From NCBI GenBank assembly GCA_024114885.1, contig CP099423.1:372001-436000 (forward strand): a stretch of 64,000 nucleotides of DNA, in the 5' to 3' direction. The number at the start of each line of letters is the position of its first letter. Position 1 is the first letter of the stretch. Below the pieces are notes generated by a model. The model was not told the DNA's origin. It made no database searches and was given only the letters and a program-made list of their open reading frames with translations. Origin of the DNA: Septoria linicola. Lineage: Eukaryota; Ascomycota; Dothideomycetes; Mycosphaerellales; Mycosphaerellaceae. The position numbers and the translations under genes are program-made. Below, in pieces: positions 41,600 to 54,127 of this stretch.

Positions 41600-44500
41600 G
41601 AGTTAGAATCTCTATCCTTAGGTACTCCTAGTACTCTTAATATTAGCGATCTTAAAGACGACGCTAGCGCTAGTATTATAGGTAGTATACTTCACGATAG
41701 CGTGTTATATACGCGATATAAAGGTCCTAAAGTTAGAGAACCTCGTATCTTTAAGAGCGAGATAGTCCGAGAGGCGAGAGAGTTTATTCGTAGTCTTAAA
41801 GTAATCTTCCTTAATAGTCTATAAGAGTTTAGTATAGAAGATTCGAAGGTCCTATATAGTATTATATAGCTCGTAGGCGAGGCGTAAGAGACCTAGTATA
41901 ACGAACACTCTAAGGTAATACCTCTAGACTATACTTAGACTAAGTTCAAGCGCTTTATCTACGACGTTATTAGGGATTAGGCGAATCGTACGATCCTCGT
42001 AACGGTCGAGTATAAGAAGGCCTAATAGGGTAAGGGCTAAGAGATACGCTAGTTCGCTATAGAGCTAGGCTACTTAGAGTCTTAACTAGGCGACTATACC
42101 GAAGCGTAGCTAGTACGCTAGCTCCTCGTAAAGTTAAAGCCGGCGCTTCGATAAGAGATTATTAAGAATTATACCGTGCCTAGTAAGCGCGCTAATTTAG
42201 TTACGTTAGTAAGGCGCCTAGAGTAAGCCGATAGGGTAATTCCTATACGGTATAACTAGAGCGGAAGCTAGAGTAATAGAGACTACGAGCGCGATACGTA
42301 CTCGAAACGTAAGCGTATAGAGAGCGACGCTCCTACGCGTAAACGCGACGATAGTCTAGGAGGGAATAGTACGCGTCGCTCTAGCGACAAAGGTTCTACT
42401 TACTCTATTATAGGCTATAAGTATTTAGAATACTATAGCTATAAGTAGAAGGGGTATATTAGTACTAATTCTGTCTACTCTAACTAAAGCGCCTAAGACG
42501 ATAGTAAGAAGCTATTAGTATATAAGGTTACCGTAGAGACGCTAAAAAAAGAGAAGGTGTTAGAGAAGGACTACGACCTCTAGACACCGAGCTTAGTAGC
42601 GATATATACCTCCCTATATAAGTCGTAAATACGACTTACCTAGAGGGCGTAGTCGAGGCGTAGGATAGGCTCAAGCTAGCTTAATTCCTTCTTAATAATA
42701 CTACTAATATTAACGTAGTATTAAGATCCTTTGTCTTATAACATAGTATTACGGCTCGAACTAATACCGCCTTACCCCTAGCTACCTTATTTACTAGGGA
42801 ATTAGGGCATTGTTATAGCGTATACTATATACGCGTATAGCTCGTAGACTCCGTAGGAGTAGAGTGTATAGTAGGCGTAATCTTTTATACCTACGATATA
42901 CTAACCTCTAATATAATCTTAGGTCGGCTATAGAGGCGTACTTATTAGATACGAGTCGATAGTAGCTCAGATAAGTAGACCTATAGCGATACTTTTAAAA
43001 ACGTTAAGGTTAGGGAAGCCTATAAGTTTTTCAAGGACTTGAAGTATATACTAACCGTATATATAGTAGTAATAAGTAAGATAGGCGGAGAGGTTAACCC
43101 TCTTCCTCCTAAGTTCTAATAGTTCTCTAACGTCTTGAACCCGATAGAAGAGATAAGGAGTAAGCTAGTAGATAGCGCGGAGTATACGATTAAGCTACGT
43201 CTAGGTACCGTTCTACTCTTTAGGCCGCTATACTACTAATCGGGTAAGGAGCTAGAGGAATTAAAGAAGTACCTTACTATAGGCCTTAAGTACGATTAGA
43301 TTAAGCGTAGCGTTAGCGAGGTAGGTACGCCTATCCTATTTATACTAAAGAAAGATAGTAAACTAAGGCTATACGTCGACTACCGAGGGTTAAACGAAAT
43401 TACTATTAAGAATAGGTACCTACTTTCTCTAATTAGCGAGACGCTAGATAGGCTTATAGGAGCTATATAGTTTACGACCCTAGACCTTATAGATATATAC
43501 TATCGGATTCGTATCAAGCCTAGCGACCGCTAGAAGACTACGTTCCGTACGCGCTACGGCTACTTCTAGTATAAGGTGATACTATTTAGCCTAACTAACG
43601 CCCTAGCTACGTTCTAGGCGTATATTAACCGTGCTCTAGTAGGTTTAGTCGATACGTACTACGTAGTATACCTAGATAATATTCTTATCTATAGTAAGAG
43701 CCGCGTAGACTACGTACGTAACGTATACGACGTACTTACGCGCCTCTAGAAATTCAGGCTCTATACTTAAAGAGCGAAATACAAATTCTAGTAGAAGGAA
43801 GTCGATTTCCTAGGCTTCGTAGTAACTACTAGAGGGGTTACGATAGACCTACGTAGGATAGACGTAATCGTAGCGTAGCTAACGCCTATAACGCTCGTAG
43901 AGGTTTAATCCTTCCTTAGGTTTACTAACTTCTACTAGCGTTTTATTTTTAAATACTCTAGAGTAGCGTCTCTACTTATAGCGTTATCTAAGGGCGCCGT
44001 AGTAGGTAAGAAGCCTAGCCTACTCAAGTAGACCGTACGAGAGGAGTAGGCGTTTACTAAGTTAAAAAGGCGTTTTTCTATAGTACCGCTACTAAGGCAC
44101 TTTAACCCTACGCTTAGGTTATAGGTCGAAAGCGACGCCTCTAATTACGTAATTACTATAATCCTTAGCTAACTCTTCGAGTCTAAATAGTACCCTATTA
44201 TATTTATATCTAGGAAGATAATTACTATAGAGTATAATTACGAGGTATACGATAAGGAGCTTCTTATAGTAGTTAAGGCTTTTAAAGCGTAGAGGCCGTA
44301 TCTCGAAGGCGCTCCGTATACGATTAACGTACTAGTCGACTACGCTAACCTTCGTAGGTTTATAGGCGTAAAGAAGTTAACTAGTAGGTAAGCCTATTAG
44401 GCTACCTTCCTAGCCCTATTCGACTTCGTTATAACGTACTAGGCAGGTAAGCGAAACCTAGCCGACGCGCCGTCGAGGCGTAGTAATTACGCTAAGGAGG

Positions 44501-45700
44501 TAGTAGAGGTAACTAACCTTCTACCTACTCTATAGACTAAGTTATAGCTATAGAACGATTAGAGTACGAGAGACGTAGGCGGACCGCTCGTAGCTCGTAT
44601 CTATACGACTTATAAAGAATAGTATTCTTCGATAGAGAGAAGTACTAACTCTAACCCGTAGTAGTAGTTTTTAACGCCTATACGAGTAGCAGGTATAATT
44701 ACTAAGAGCGAAGAGCCGTACGTAAATATCTTAGACTTGATCCTTAGATATACTCGCGCGCTAGTATAGGCTAAGCTAAGTATAAGCGTAGTATACTCGT
44801 AAGCGATAAGTAATAGCGGCCGGTTCGAGTAATATACTATAAGAGAGAGAAACCTCTAGGTAGACGATTTACTATACGTACCTAAGGACTACGCCTTACA
44901 GACGTAGATAATTCGTATATATTACGATAACGCCCTTATAGGCTATTTTAGTAAGGACAAGACTATCTCGCTAGTACGAAGGAAGTACTAGTAGCTAGAG
45001 ATAACTAAGGATATTATATAATACGTAGAGTCCTACGGGAGTTACTAGAAGGTAAAGGCGCGTCGCTATCGACTATATAGCGAGCTAACTACGCTACCTA
45101 TACCGGACCGTCCGTTCTAAGAGTTAACTTAAGATTTTATTACGGACCTTCTACTAAGTAAGTAAGGAGTATACGTATATAATGCGATTCTAGTTATCGT
45201 CGACCGATATATAAAGATAGTTATCTTCGTACTAACTATAAAGAGATACACGAGTAGCGACCTTATAGGAGTCTTAATATTAGAAGTAATTAGGTATTAT
45301 AGTATGCCTATAAGCATTGTTAGCGATAGAGGGTCTGTATTCACGAGTTAGTTCTAGTCTGACTTCTACTACGAGGCGTATATAAAGCGTAAGCTAAGTA
45401 TAGCGTTCTATCCGTAAACGGATAGGTAAACCGAAAGAGCGAATTAGACGCTTAAGACTTACCTACGTATCTACTACGTGGAGTAGTAAGATAACTAGGT
45501 AGACCTATTAGTATAAGCCGAGTTCGTATATAATAATAGTACGTATACGATACTAAAGGTATTACTGTTTATAGCGCTATATAGTTTCAATCTAGAGCTA
45601 GTAACGAGTAGGCGAGAAGCTTAGAGCGCGCTTCCTAAAAGGGAGGTACTAGCCGCTAAGGAAGCCGTAGAAAGATTAAAGAAGAACTATAAGACGCTAA
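41600..45700 (+). pseudogene. Gypsy gag-pol, RIP-degraded
   Basis: Coding traces in plus frames: gag-like PRIFKSEIVREAREFIRSL near 41.74 kb, reverse transcriptase near 43.33-43.83 kb, integrase core near 45.2-45.6 kb (FITDLLLSK, VIVDRYIK, IVSDRGSVFTS). Each is cut by many RIP stops, so no protein can be made. The extents are approximate. Confidence 0.8.
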
Positions 45701-47641
45701 GTAAACGCTAGCGAGAAGTAAGCGAGGCGTAGGCGAGGTACTTTAATAATAGGTATTAGGCTAAGGAATATAAGGTCGGCGATATAGTCTTACTATCGAT
45801 AAAGAACCTACGATTAAAGGTTCCTTCGAAGAAGTTAGTAGATAAGTTTACTAGGCCTTTTAAGGTAATTAACGTAGTAGGGAAGTAGGCGTACTACTTA
45901 GCTCTACTACTAGACGCTCTTATCTATAACGTATTTTATATATCGCTTCTAGAATCTTAGAAAGGTAGCGAGACGTAGGTAGAGAGTATACTACTCGTAG
46001 ACTACTAGGGTAAATAGGAAGTTAAGAAGATCCTTAGAACTCGAGTAAGGAAGGGCGTACGCTAGTACTTAATCCGCTAGTAGAGCTAGCCTAAAGAGTA
46101 CGACTAGTAGGAACCTAAAGAATATATTAATAGCTATATAGTACTTAACGTATTTAAAGCGTAGCGCGTAAGCGGGCGCGTAGTAAGATAAAAGCGCTAA
46201 GGCACTAATACGGCAATACTAAGTACTAAGCGCTAAACCTATATATAGGGGCAAACTTTAAATTTAAGAAAGTAAGAAAATTACTAAGGTATTTAGGATA
46301 TATCGAAGCGTGAACTATGTTATTTATATACGCCCGCTAAGTAGGTCGTATAGTGCCTATAGGTAAGAAGCAAGAATCTAACTATAGCCTATATAGGCGT
46401 AAGCGGAGTATAAGAGGCGTAGGTAGGTAGCGAGCGAAACGCTTATTTATCGTCTATAGAGAGCGCGTCGTCGCTAGCGTTTCTACTACCGTCGACGCCC
46501 TCTACGTCCTTATCCTTATCCTCCTCTACCTCCTCGTCGGACATAGCGTCCTCTAAGAGCTTACTCTCCTCCTAGTTACTACTCTCGAGGTATACCGCCT
46601 CTATAGTAGCGTCTAGGGTATCGCTAGAGGCGCCTACTATACGGTTAGTCTACGAAGAGTATTAGTATCGTACGAGGATCGTATAGGAAGAGTAGGTATA
46701 CCTCGTACTATAGCTCAAATATAGCTACTATAAAGTTAGACTAGCGCTAGGTCTCCGCTAGACTAGCGACAGATATCGCGCTAGCTAGTAGCGAGGCGAG
46801 TACGCTTGCCTTACGTAGCGTATCCTAGCCGCTAACAGCTTTACCCTTATTACTAGTAAAGACCTTCTTAGTAGTCTTAATAGAGGTATAGAGGGCCTTT
46901 AGGCGGCGCTTTACCTACTCTTTACGTACGCCCTTAGAGAGAGTCGCTAGCTACTCGCGGTAGTATAGTACGTAGCGCGCCTACTACTTAAGGTTTCTAT
47001 TAGTAATACGCTTATAATTATAGTATTAGCGCTTATAGCGCTAATACTTAACCTTCTAACTAGGCTTTATTACCCTATCGCACGCTGGCTCGTCGTCTAT
47101 ACGTAGTCCGTTAGTATATAAAGCGTAGTTAAGGAGTATTCGAGGAGCCGTACCGTCGTAGGTATACTTAATATAGTAGAGGTAGATTTCGATATCTCCT
47201 CGTCCTCTAATATTATCGATAGTATAGGGTAGGCGGTTTAGGACTACGACTTGGGTACGCTTCGGTAGTATTATACTTACGTTAGTAGTACGGTAATCGT
47301 GTAGGGACACTAGCGTTAATAAGAATATAGAAAATATTATATACGTAGAGAGAGAAAGTCTAAGAGAGAGTTAGAAGAGTTTTTAAGAACACGCTCGAGC
47401 TACGAATCGTAGTCGCTATAGTAAGGAATATATTACTACGCGAACGTAACACGTATAGTAACCCTTTACTTCGTAGCGCGGATTTATATAATACGCTAAA
47501 GGCTCGTAAGTATAACGCGCTAGAGACGCGACGGCGCGGAATATATAAAGTATATTATAAAGACTAAATAGGAAGCCTAGAATATAACCTATAAAGTAAG
47601 GGTTGTCGCTAAGAGTAGCTCCCTTAGAGAGAGGAGATAGT

Positions 47642-47813
47642 TATAAGAGCTAGGTAAGGTCGAAGGCTAAGACCCGCCTTAGGCTCGTAGGCTTAGCGTA
47701 CGGTATAATTATAGTACGCGTATATATCCGAAAGGAGGTAAGAATTAGTCTTACGACATCCTAATAGTCTTATTAGGAGGGCGCTCTATATATTACTATA
47801 TACCCCTTTTATA
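47642..47813 (+). repeat. Gypsy 3' LTR (172 bp)
   Basis: Matches the 5' LTR except for a few transitions (for example TTGGCGCA versus TTAGCGTA). The duplication TCGTA follows at 47814-47818. Confidence 0.92.
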
Positions 47814-47823
47814 TCGTAGTACT

Positions 47824-48101
47824 TATTAAGAATACATCCTAGATAGTTAGTCTAGATATGGACTTCTAAGCATAGTTCTGGATACCTAAGGCATCCACCT
47901 AAGGCTTAGTAAGAGGTACATCTTGCTTCTCTCTCTTCTCTTCTTAGATAACTAACTCAATTAACTTTGTATTTGGTTCCTAGCATATTACTACTATACT
48001 ATATATATAAGTTAGTTCAAGATTAATCCCCTATTCTTCTTTACTACGCTATACCCTCCTTGACATTATATAGTATCTACAAACGCTCTCCACTTTTAAC
48101 A
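47824..48101 (+). repeat. Copia 5' LTR (278 bp)
   Basis: Starts TATTAAGAATA, the RIP form of TGTTGAGAATG at the 3' LTR, and ends TTTTAACA. Confidence 0.92.
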
Positions 48102-48120
48102 GGTTATAAGCCTGGGTTTG
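48102..48120 (+). promoter_or_regulatory. Copia primer-binding site (probable)
   Basis: GGTTATAAGCC directly follows the 5' LTR and resembles the internal initiator-tRNA-Met site used by copia elements. RIP may have altered a few bases. Confidence 0.55.
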
Positions 48121-48649
48121 TATACTAAATAGGAGCAACCTATATTAGTACAGGTTACTTGTATCCCTTGTAGTTTATAGAAAACATTTAGGGCCTAGAA
48201 GTTTCCCTAACTATATTACTAACGAAGCTAGTTTGCACCTAGTAGTATACAAGTTAGTAAAGATCTCTATAAGATAGTAGTATGTTTCTACTTTGTTAAT
48301 ACCTGCCTAGTTCTCTACTATTATACCTAGTATTACTAGAGTTAGAAGAGGCCACTTAGCCTTCCTACCACCTAGTAATAGAAACTCTGCTAAGAGAGAA
48401 AGATCTAAGTCTTAGTAATTTCCTAAATACGAGGAATCCCTATCCCTTAGAGCTAGTCTCCCTACTACAAGAAATTACCCTTCTCTAGAATCCTTAGCTA
48501 GTCTAAAGCATTCTACTAATTATTTATTCTATTTACCTATTTCTATAATAGACTAAGAGGACAAGAAGAGCTAAAGGATTCTAATCCTAGACAGAACTAA
48601 CTAGAAGAGATAGTTCAAGCTATAGACAGACAAGCTAGAAGGAAAGGAC

Positions 48650-51600
48650 TAGTTCTAGGCAATCAGCTAACTAATTGTTAGAGGGAACCTATATATAGTT
48701 CAGTAGGACACTAGTCTTTAGATACATGTTACTTAGAATCAATACTTCTTAAAAGACAATACAGTATACAGGTTCAGTATTAGATACAGTATTAGTAAAG
48801 ATAATAAGATAGAGCTAGAGACACAGTATGTTACTATACTAGTAGCTAAGATATAGGTAATTCTCTAGAACAAGTATAATAGAGTCCTAAAGTCCTATAC
48901 TATAGGTCTGATTAAGTAGTTTGTTATATTTAGGATGTTACCTAATAAGACAATTAGGGAAGCATAGAGACACCTTAGAGGCCTAGGTAAGAAGATTACT
49001 AAGATTGATCCTTAGGAAGCCTACTACTAGAGCTAAGAGAAAAGGCTGAAACATCTCCTATAGTCCCTACCTATATTATACTAAGCAGCTAAGGATACTA
49101 TTATAACCTAACCATCCTTAGATATAGACACTATTCTTCTTCTACTTGAGTCCTAAGAGGCAAGAGACAATCTAGACAAGATAGACATAGGTCTAGCTAT
49201 ATTCTATTCTAGGTAGCCCTACTAAGGAAAGTCTCTACTAATATACCAGCTCTATAAGAAAGGGAAGCACTAGTTGAAGGATTGTCCTAACCTCTCTACT
49301 ACTAAGAAACTGTCCTAGTAGAGAAACAGTACTAAGAACTAGAAGGACCCTTAGGGATTATTCCTTAGAAGGAGGGTTAGAAGATCCCCTTTACTAAGGA
49401 ATACTAGATATATTAAGAAAGCTGTCTACAAGTCATTATTATATAATAAGCTAAAGAAGGTTATCTAGAAAATAGGCAAGTAGCTTCAAAGGATAGAAAA
49501 GTCTAGAAAGCTTCTAAAGAAAGGATTTTCAGCCTAGGAGTCTAGTTCTAGTTCTAATTCTAGAACTCACTCTAGTTCTAGAAGCAATAATAATTCCCTA
49601 TTAGAAGATAATAACCAAGATAAGTTAGCCTATTCTATAATTGAGGCTAAAGGCAAGTTATTACCCTAAGAATAGCTCTTAGATTCCTATACCTTATCCT
49701 ATATAACTAACTAACTATCCTTCTTTAGATTAGTAAAGCTACTAAGGAAGAAAGTATAGATCAAGGTAGGAGGAGGATACCTCTATACAACCTACTCTAG
49801 ACTAGTATAAATAAAGGGAATCTTAGGAGGAGAAGTTCTACTTAATAGGGTACTATTTATTCCTAATCTTGGAGTAAATCTTGTGTTATAGGATCAGTTT
49901 AGTAAGCAATTTAGAGTCTAGAAGCCTGATTTCACTCTTACCTCCCTAGATAGCTAAACAGTTATAAAGACCAAGCTAGTTAGAGGTGTTCTATTTATTA
50001 GTAAGATATTACCTCTTTTATAGGAAAAGTTATATTACTTACTATATAATCCTGTAGAGGTTAATAATGCCTATACTGCCCTATTAGAGAAGGATCTAAA
50101 ATAGTAGGAGCTATAGTATAGAAGATTTACATACTTTAGAAGAGGGTTACTCTTAAACCTTTATAAAGTTACTAACCTAAAGGAAAGAATTCTAATCCCT
50201 AACTAGGAAGAGTATAAGTGTAGGATCTATATAATAGGCAAGATAAAGAAACACCTAGGCAAGTCTATTAAGAGAAGACCTGAAAGACTAGCCCTTATAT
50301 TAGTAGATATCTATAGACTATTACTATTATTAGTAAAAGGTTTTATATAGTAGCTTAAGATTATTAACAACTTCTTAAGAAAGAAATAGGCATTTCTACT
50401 CAAGGCTAGATCAGATACACTAACTGCTCTTTAGAACTAGAGGATTAAGGTAGAAAGGCAGTTAGTAGCACTCCTCAAGTCTATAAGAGCTAACAATGCT
50501 AGAGAGATTACTACTTTAATTAAATAGTAGGAGAAGGACTTTAGAATCACCCTTAAGCTAACTAAGGCCTACAATTCACTCTAGAATAGAGTAGTTAAGA
50601 GGTCTATTCAAATATTAGAGGCCTCTATTAGAGCAATACTTAAAGAAAGTAAGATGCCTATTAAGTTTTAGCTAGAAGCCCTTAAAGTATAGGTATATAT
50701 AAGGAACAAGCTTCTAAATAGACCTAATATTAAGGGATTCAAGCTCTTACCTAATAAAGCTTTTAATAGGATCAAACTAATAGTCTCCTACCTTAAGGTA
50801 TAGGGATATAGAGCTATAGTATATATAGATATAAGAGTATAGCCTTAGTAGGCAAGGAGTAACAAACTAATAAACAGAGGAAAGGATACTATGTTTATTA
50901 GATACTATAATAATATAGCAAAGGTATAGAAGTTCTAGGAGCTAGACATGAAGGCTGTCAAGTAGTATACTAATATAATCTTCTTTAAAAATAAGCTAGG
51001 TAGAGAATTAGACTTGAATATTAAGATCAAGAATCTCTCTAGTTCAGCTCTAGAAAGAAGACCTATTAGAAGGCTAAGAACTATTAGCCAGCCTGCTCTA
51101 TAAGCTAGTAGGAGTACCCTAGGTGCTTCTAGTCTAGGCTAGTAGAAGCCTCCTCCCTCTTAGCTATTAGTATAGGTTTAGGAAGAAAAGAAACTCTTTA
51201 TACAACTTCTACCTCTACTAGAAGATATAGGAGAGTATAGAAAATTCCTAGACTAAAGGAAAGTTAAAAAAGAATCTAAGAATTCTACCTAAGAAACTAT
51301 AGAGGTAGATTAGGAGCAGACAGCCCTAAGGCAAACCCTTAGAAAGAGGAAAGTATCTTAAGAACTTAATAGATTTGACTAGAAGCTAAAGCTAATTAGG
51401 CTTAAGCTAGATTAGAATAGTTAGCTAGATAAGGAAATGCTCTTAGAGTATTAGGCTTTCTTCTTAGCTATAAGCTCTATTAACCTAGGCATCCTATAGG
51501 ACCTAGAATTCTTAGAGGAAGTTAAAGAGATTATATTCTTAGCTACTAAAGAAGCAGGAATATACAAACAGGAGGTTCCAATCCCAAGGAACTACAAAGA

Positions 51601-53200
51601 AGTAGTAAGTAATCCTAAGTAGGGTCATCTCTAGTAAGAAGCTATTTAGAAGGAGCTAGATACACTTACAAGTAATAACACCTAGACTATAGTAGTCCTA
51701 CTAAAAGAGGCTAACCTAGTTACCTTAAGATAGGTCTTTAATATTAAGAGAAAGCTTAGTAGAGCTATTAAAAAGTTCAAGGCAAGACTAGTTACAAGAG
51801 AGTTCTCTTAAAAGTATAGAGTAGACTATATAGAAACTTTTGCTCCTATAGTTAGGTAGGATACTCTAAGAGGATTTATAGCTGTAGTCTGCAAGAAGGA
51901 CCTAGTTCTGCACTAAGTAGATGTAAATAATGTATTTATAGAGAGCACTCTATATAAGGACATCTATATAATCCTACTACTAGGTATTAACCTACTAACT
52001 AGCATAGTCTTACAAGTTCTAAGGAGTCTCTATAGGCTAAAGCAAGCTACAAGAGACTAGAATTAGCTATATGTATCAAAGCTGAAAGGAATAGGATTCA
52101 GACAATTAGAAGTAGACCTATATCTTCTAATCTACAAGAAAAGGAAAGACCTAATAATCCTAATCTATATTAATAATATACCTATTACTATAGAGAGACT
52201 AGAAGATATCCTCTAGTTTAAAGACTAACTTAGTAAGGTCTTTAAGATCAAAGATCTTAGAGAACTAGACAAGATTCTTAGAATAAGACTAACAAGAAAT
52301 AGACAGTAAGGCTAGCTAAAACTTAACTAGAAGTACTATATCTAAGAGAACCTAGCTAAGATAGGAATAGGTTAAGAGACTGTATTATTAACTCTTTTAC
52401 TAATAGACAGCTATAAAAGTCTAAAGCCTACTAGACCAAATAATAAAAGGTATAACAAATAGGAGTACTAATCTATTATTAGAACATAGATATAGCTTGT
52501 AACTATTACAAGACTAGACATTTTATTTGCCCTTAGAAGATTAAGCTCCTATATTAGTAATCCAATAGTAGGACATATGAAGGCTCTAAAGAAGCTAACT
52601 AGATACCTGAGATCAAACCTAGACCTTAGTCTAAGATACTTAAGGAATAGTTAAGGCTACCTTACTAGATATATAGACTCTAACTATGTAATAGACAAGA
52701 CTAACAGAGTCTCAATCCTTAGATATATCTTCTTCCTTTATAGTGTACTAATCTCCTAGATAAGCAAGAAGCAGAAATCTGTAGCTACATCTATAATAGA
52801 AGCTAAATACATAGCTATAGGAGTATATACAAAACAGTTATAGTTCCTTAGTGCTCTTTTAAGAGAGCTTGGATACCTAGAGTTAGTAGGAGAATGTTCT
52901 TACTAACTAAGGATCCTTAGTAACTAGGAAACTGTTACTAGAATCAGGCCAATTTAGCTGAAAGGTAATAACTAAGCTGCCCTTACTCTAGTTAAGGACT
53001 TATATGTTTATAACAAGTCTAAATATATTAATATCTTATATAATGCTATAAGAAAGCTCTAGTAGAACAGACTTATCTCTATAGAATATATAAATATAAA
53101 AGAGATAGTAGCAGATAGTCTTACTAAGCTAAAGAATAGACTACAGTTTCAGGAGTTTGTAAGGTAGCTCTACCTTATATAAGAGATATACAAAAGATAA
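48650..53200 (+). pseudogene. Copia gag-pol, RIP-degraded
   Basis: Traces in plus frames include an integrase region near 50.2-50.9 kb, RT segments IETFAPIVR, VDVNNVFI, and LRSLYRLKQA near 51.8-52.05 kb with the active-site box as YINNI near 52.16 kb, and RNase H SVATSIIEAKYIA near 52.8 kb. Stops interrupt all frames. The extents are approximate. Confidence 0.8.
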
Positions 53201-53844
53201 CTCCAAGCCTTAGAGCTGAACTAAGAGGAGTCTAAAAGAAAGATTTTAGTTACTTGACTCCTTCTTAGTTAGACTTTATAAAGTCCTAAATGCCCTTACT
53301 AATATCAGACCTGTTACTAACTACAATATTACTATATAGCACCTAGCTGAACTAGACACCCCCTAAGGCTAAGTACTAGTTAATATTAAAGACCTCCTCT
53401 ATAGCAGCTATTATCTCCTCTACTAGTATATAGTTACTCTACTCCCTAGCTTAATATAAGATCCCTATAGCTAAGAATAGTATACTCTAAAGACTATTAG
53501 GGAACTAAGAAGCTATATAGAATATAACTAAGTAAGGGACTAGGCTATAAGGAATCTAGGGAGCTGTTAGAATTAGCTACAAGAAAGGACAGAGGTAACT
53601 TACTAGATAGTCTATATCCTAAACAATCTACTCCTATATAAGAGAGGAGGAAGATCTTATAGAAGGCATTTCTTTTACCTTTTTATAGGAGATAGTAGTA
53701 TAGAAAGTTTGTTAGATTAACAGTTAGTGCTATCTAGTTATTAGTCTAAAAAGTAAGTACTTGATAACTAATTAAGATTAGGACTGGCATTTGAGTACTA
53801 TAGATAATCTGTTAAAAGATCTAACTATATAGCATGAGTAGGAG

Positions 53845-54122
53845 TGTTGAGAATGTATCCTAGATAGTTAGTCTAGATATAGACTTCTAAGCATAGTTCT
53901 AGATACCTAAGGCATCCACCTAAGGCTTAGTAAGAGGTACATCTTGCTTCTCTCTCTTCTCTTCTTAGATAACTAACTCAATTAACTTTGTATTTAGTTC
54001 CTAGCATATTACTACTACACTATATATATAAGTTAGTTCAAGATTGATCCCCTATTCTTCTTTACTACGCTATACCCTCCTTGATATTATGTAGTATCTA
54101 CAAACGCCCTCCACTTTTAATA
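53845..54122 (+). repeat. Copia 3' LTR (278 bp)
   Basis: Starts TGTTGAGAATG and ends TTTTAATA. It differs from the 5' LTR by transitions only in the parts compared. Confidence 0.92.
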
Positions 54123-54127
54123 GTACT

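Larger units (their letters stand above)
41156..47813 (+). mobile_element. Complete Ty3/Gypsy LTR retrotransposon, RIP-inactivated
   Basis: Length 6658 bp with 172-bp LTRs (41156-41327 and 47642-47813) and the 5-bp duplication TCGTA. Plus-strand order gag (about 41.6-42.6 kb), reverse transcriptase (about 43.3-43.9 kb, with KKDSKLRLYVDYRGLN and the active-site box YLDNILIYS), RNase H, then integrase (about 44.9-45.6 kb) gives the pol order of Gypsy elements. Stops, mainly TAG/TAA from CAG/CAA/TGG, occur throughout. The LTRs differ by about five transitions only, all of the RIP type. Confidence 0.92.
47824..54122 (+). mobile_element. Complete Ty1/Copia LTR retrotransposon, partly RIP-mutated
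   Basis: Length 6299 bp with 278-bp LTRs (47824-48101, 53845-54122), 5-bp duplication GTACT (47819-47823, 54123-54127). After the 5' LTR comes GGTTATAAGCC, resembling the half-tRNA primer site of Drosophila copia; before the 3' LTR is the purine tract GAGTAGGAG. Plus-strand order gag, zinc knuckle region, integrase (about 50.1-50.9 kb), then reverse transcriptase (about 51.7-52.4 kb) and RNase H (to about 53.2 kb), with integrase before RT, is diagnostic for Copia. It retains more CA/TG than its host elements. Stops throughout prevent expression. Confidence 0.92.

Noticed and set aside
47056..47310. 84-codon minus-strand frame in the Gypsy element
   Set aside because: Antisense to the element and within RIP-mutated 3' sequence; no family resemblance.
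41156..54122. Copia nested inside the Gypsy element
   Set aside because: The Gypsy LTRs and its TCGTA duplication are complete before the Copia duplication begins; they are adjacent, not nested in each other.
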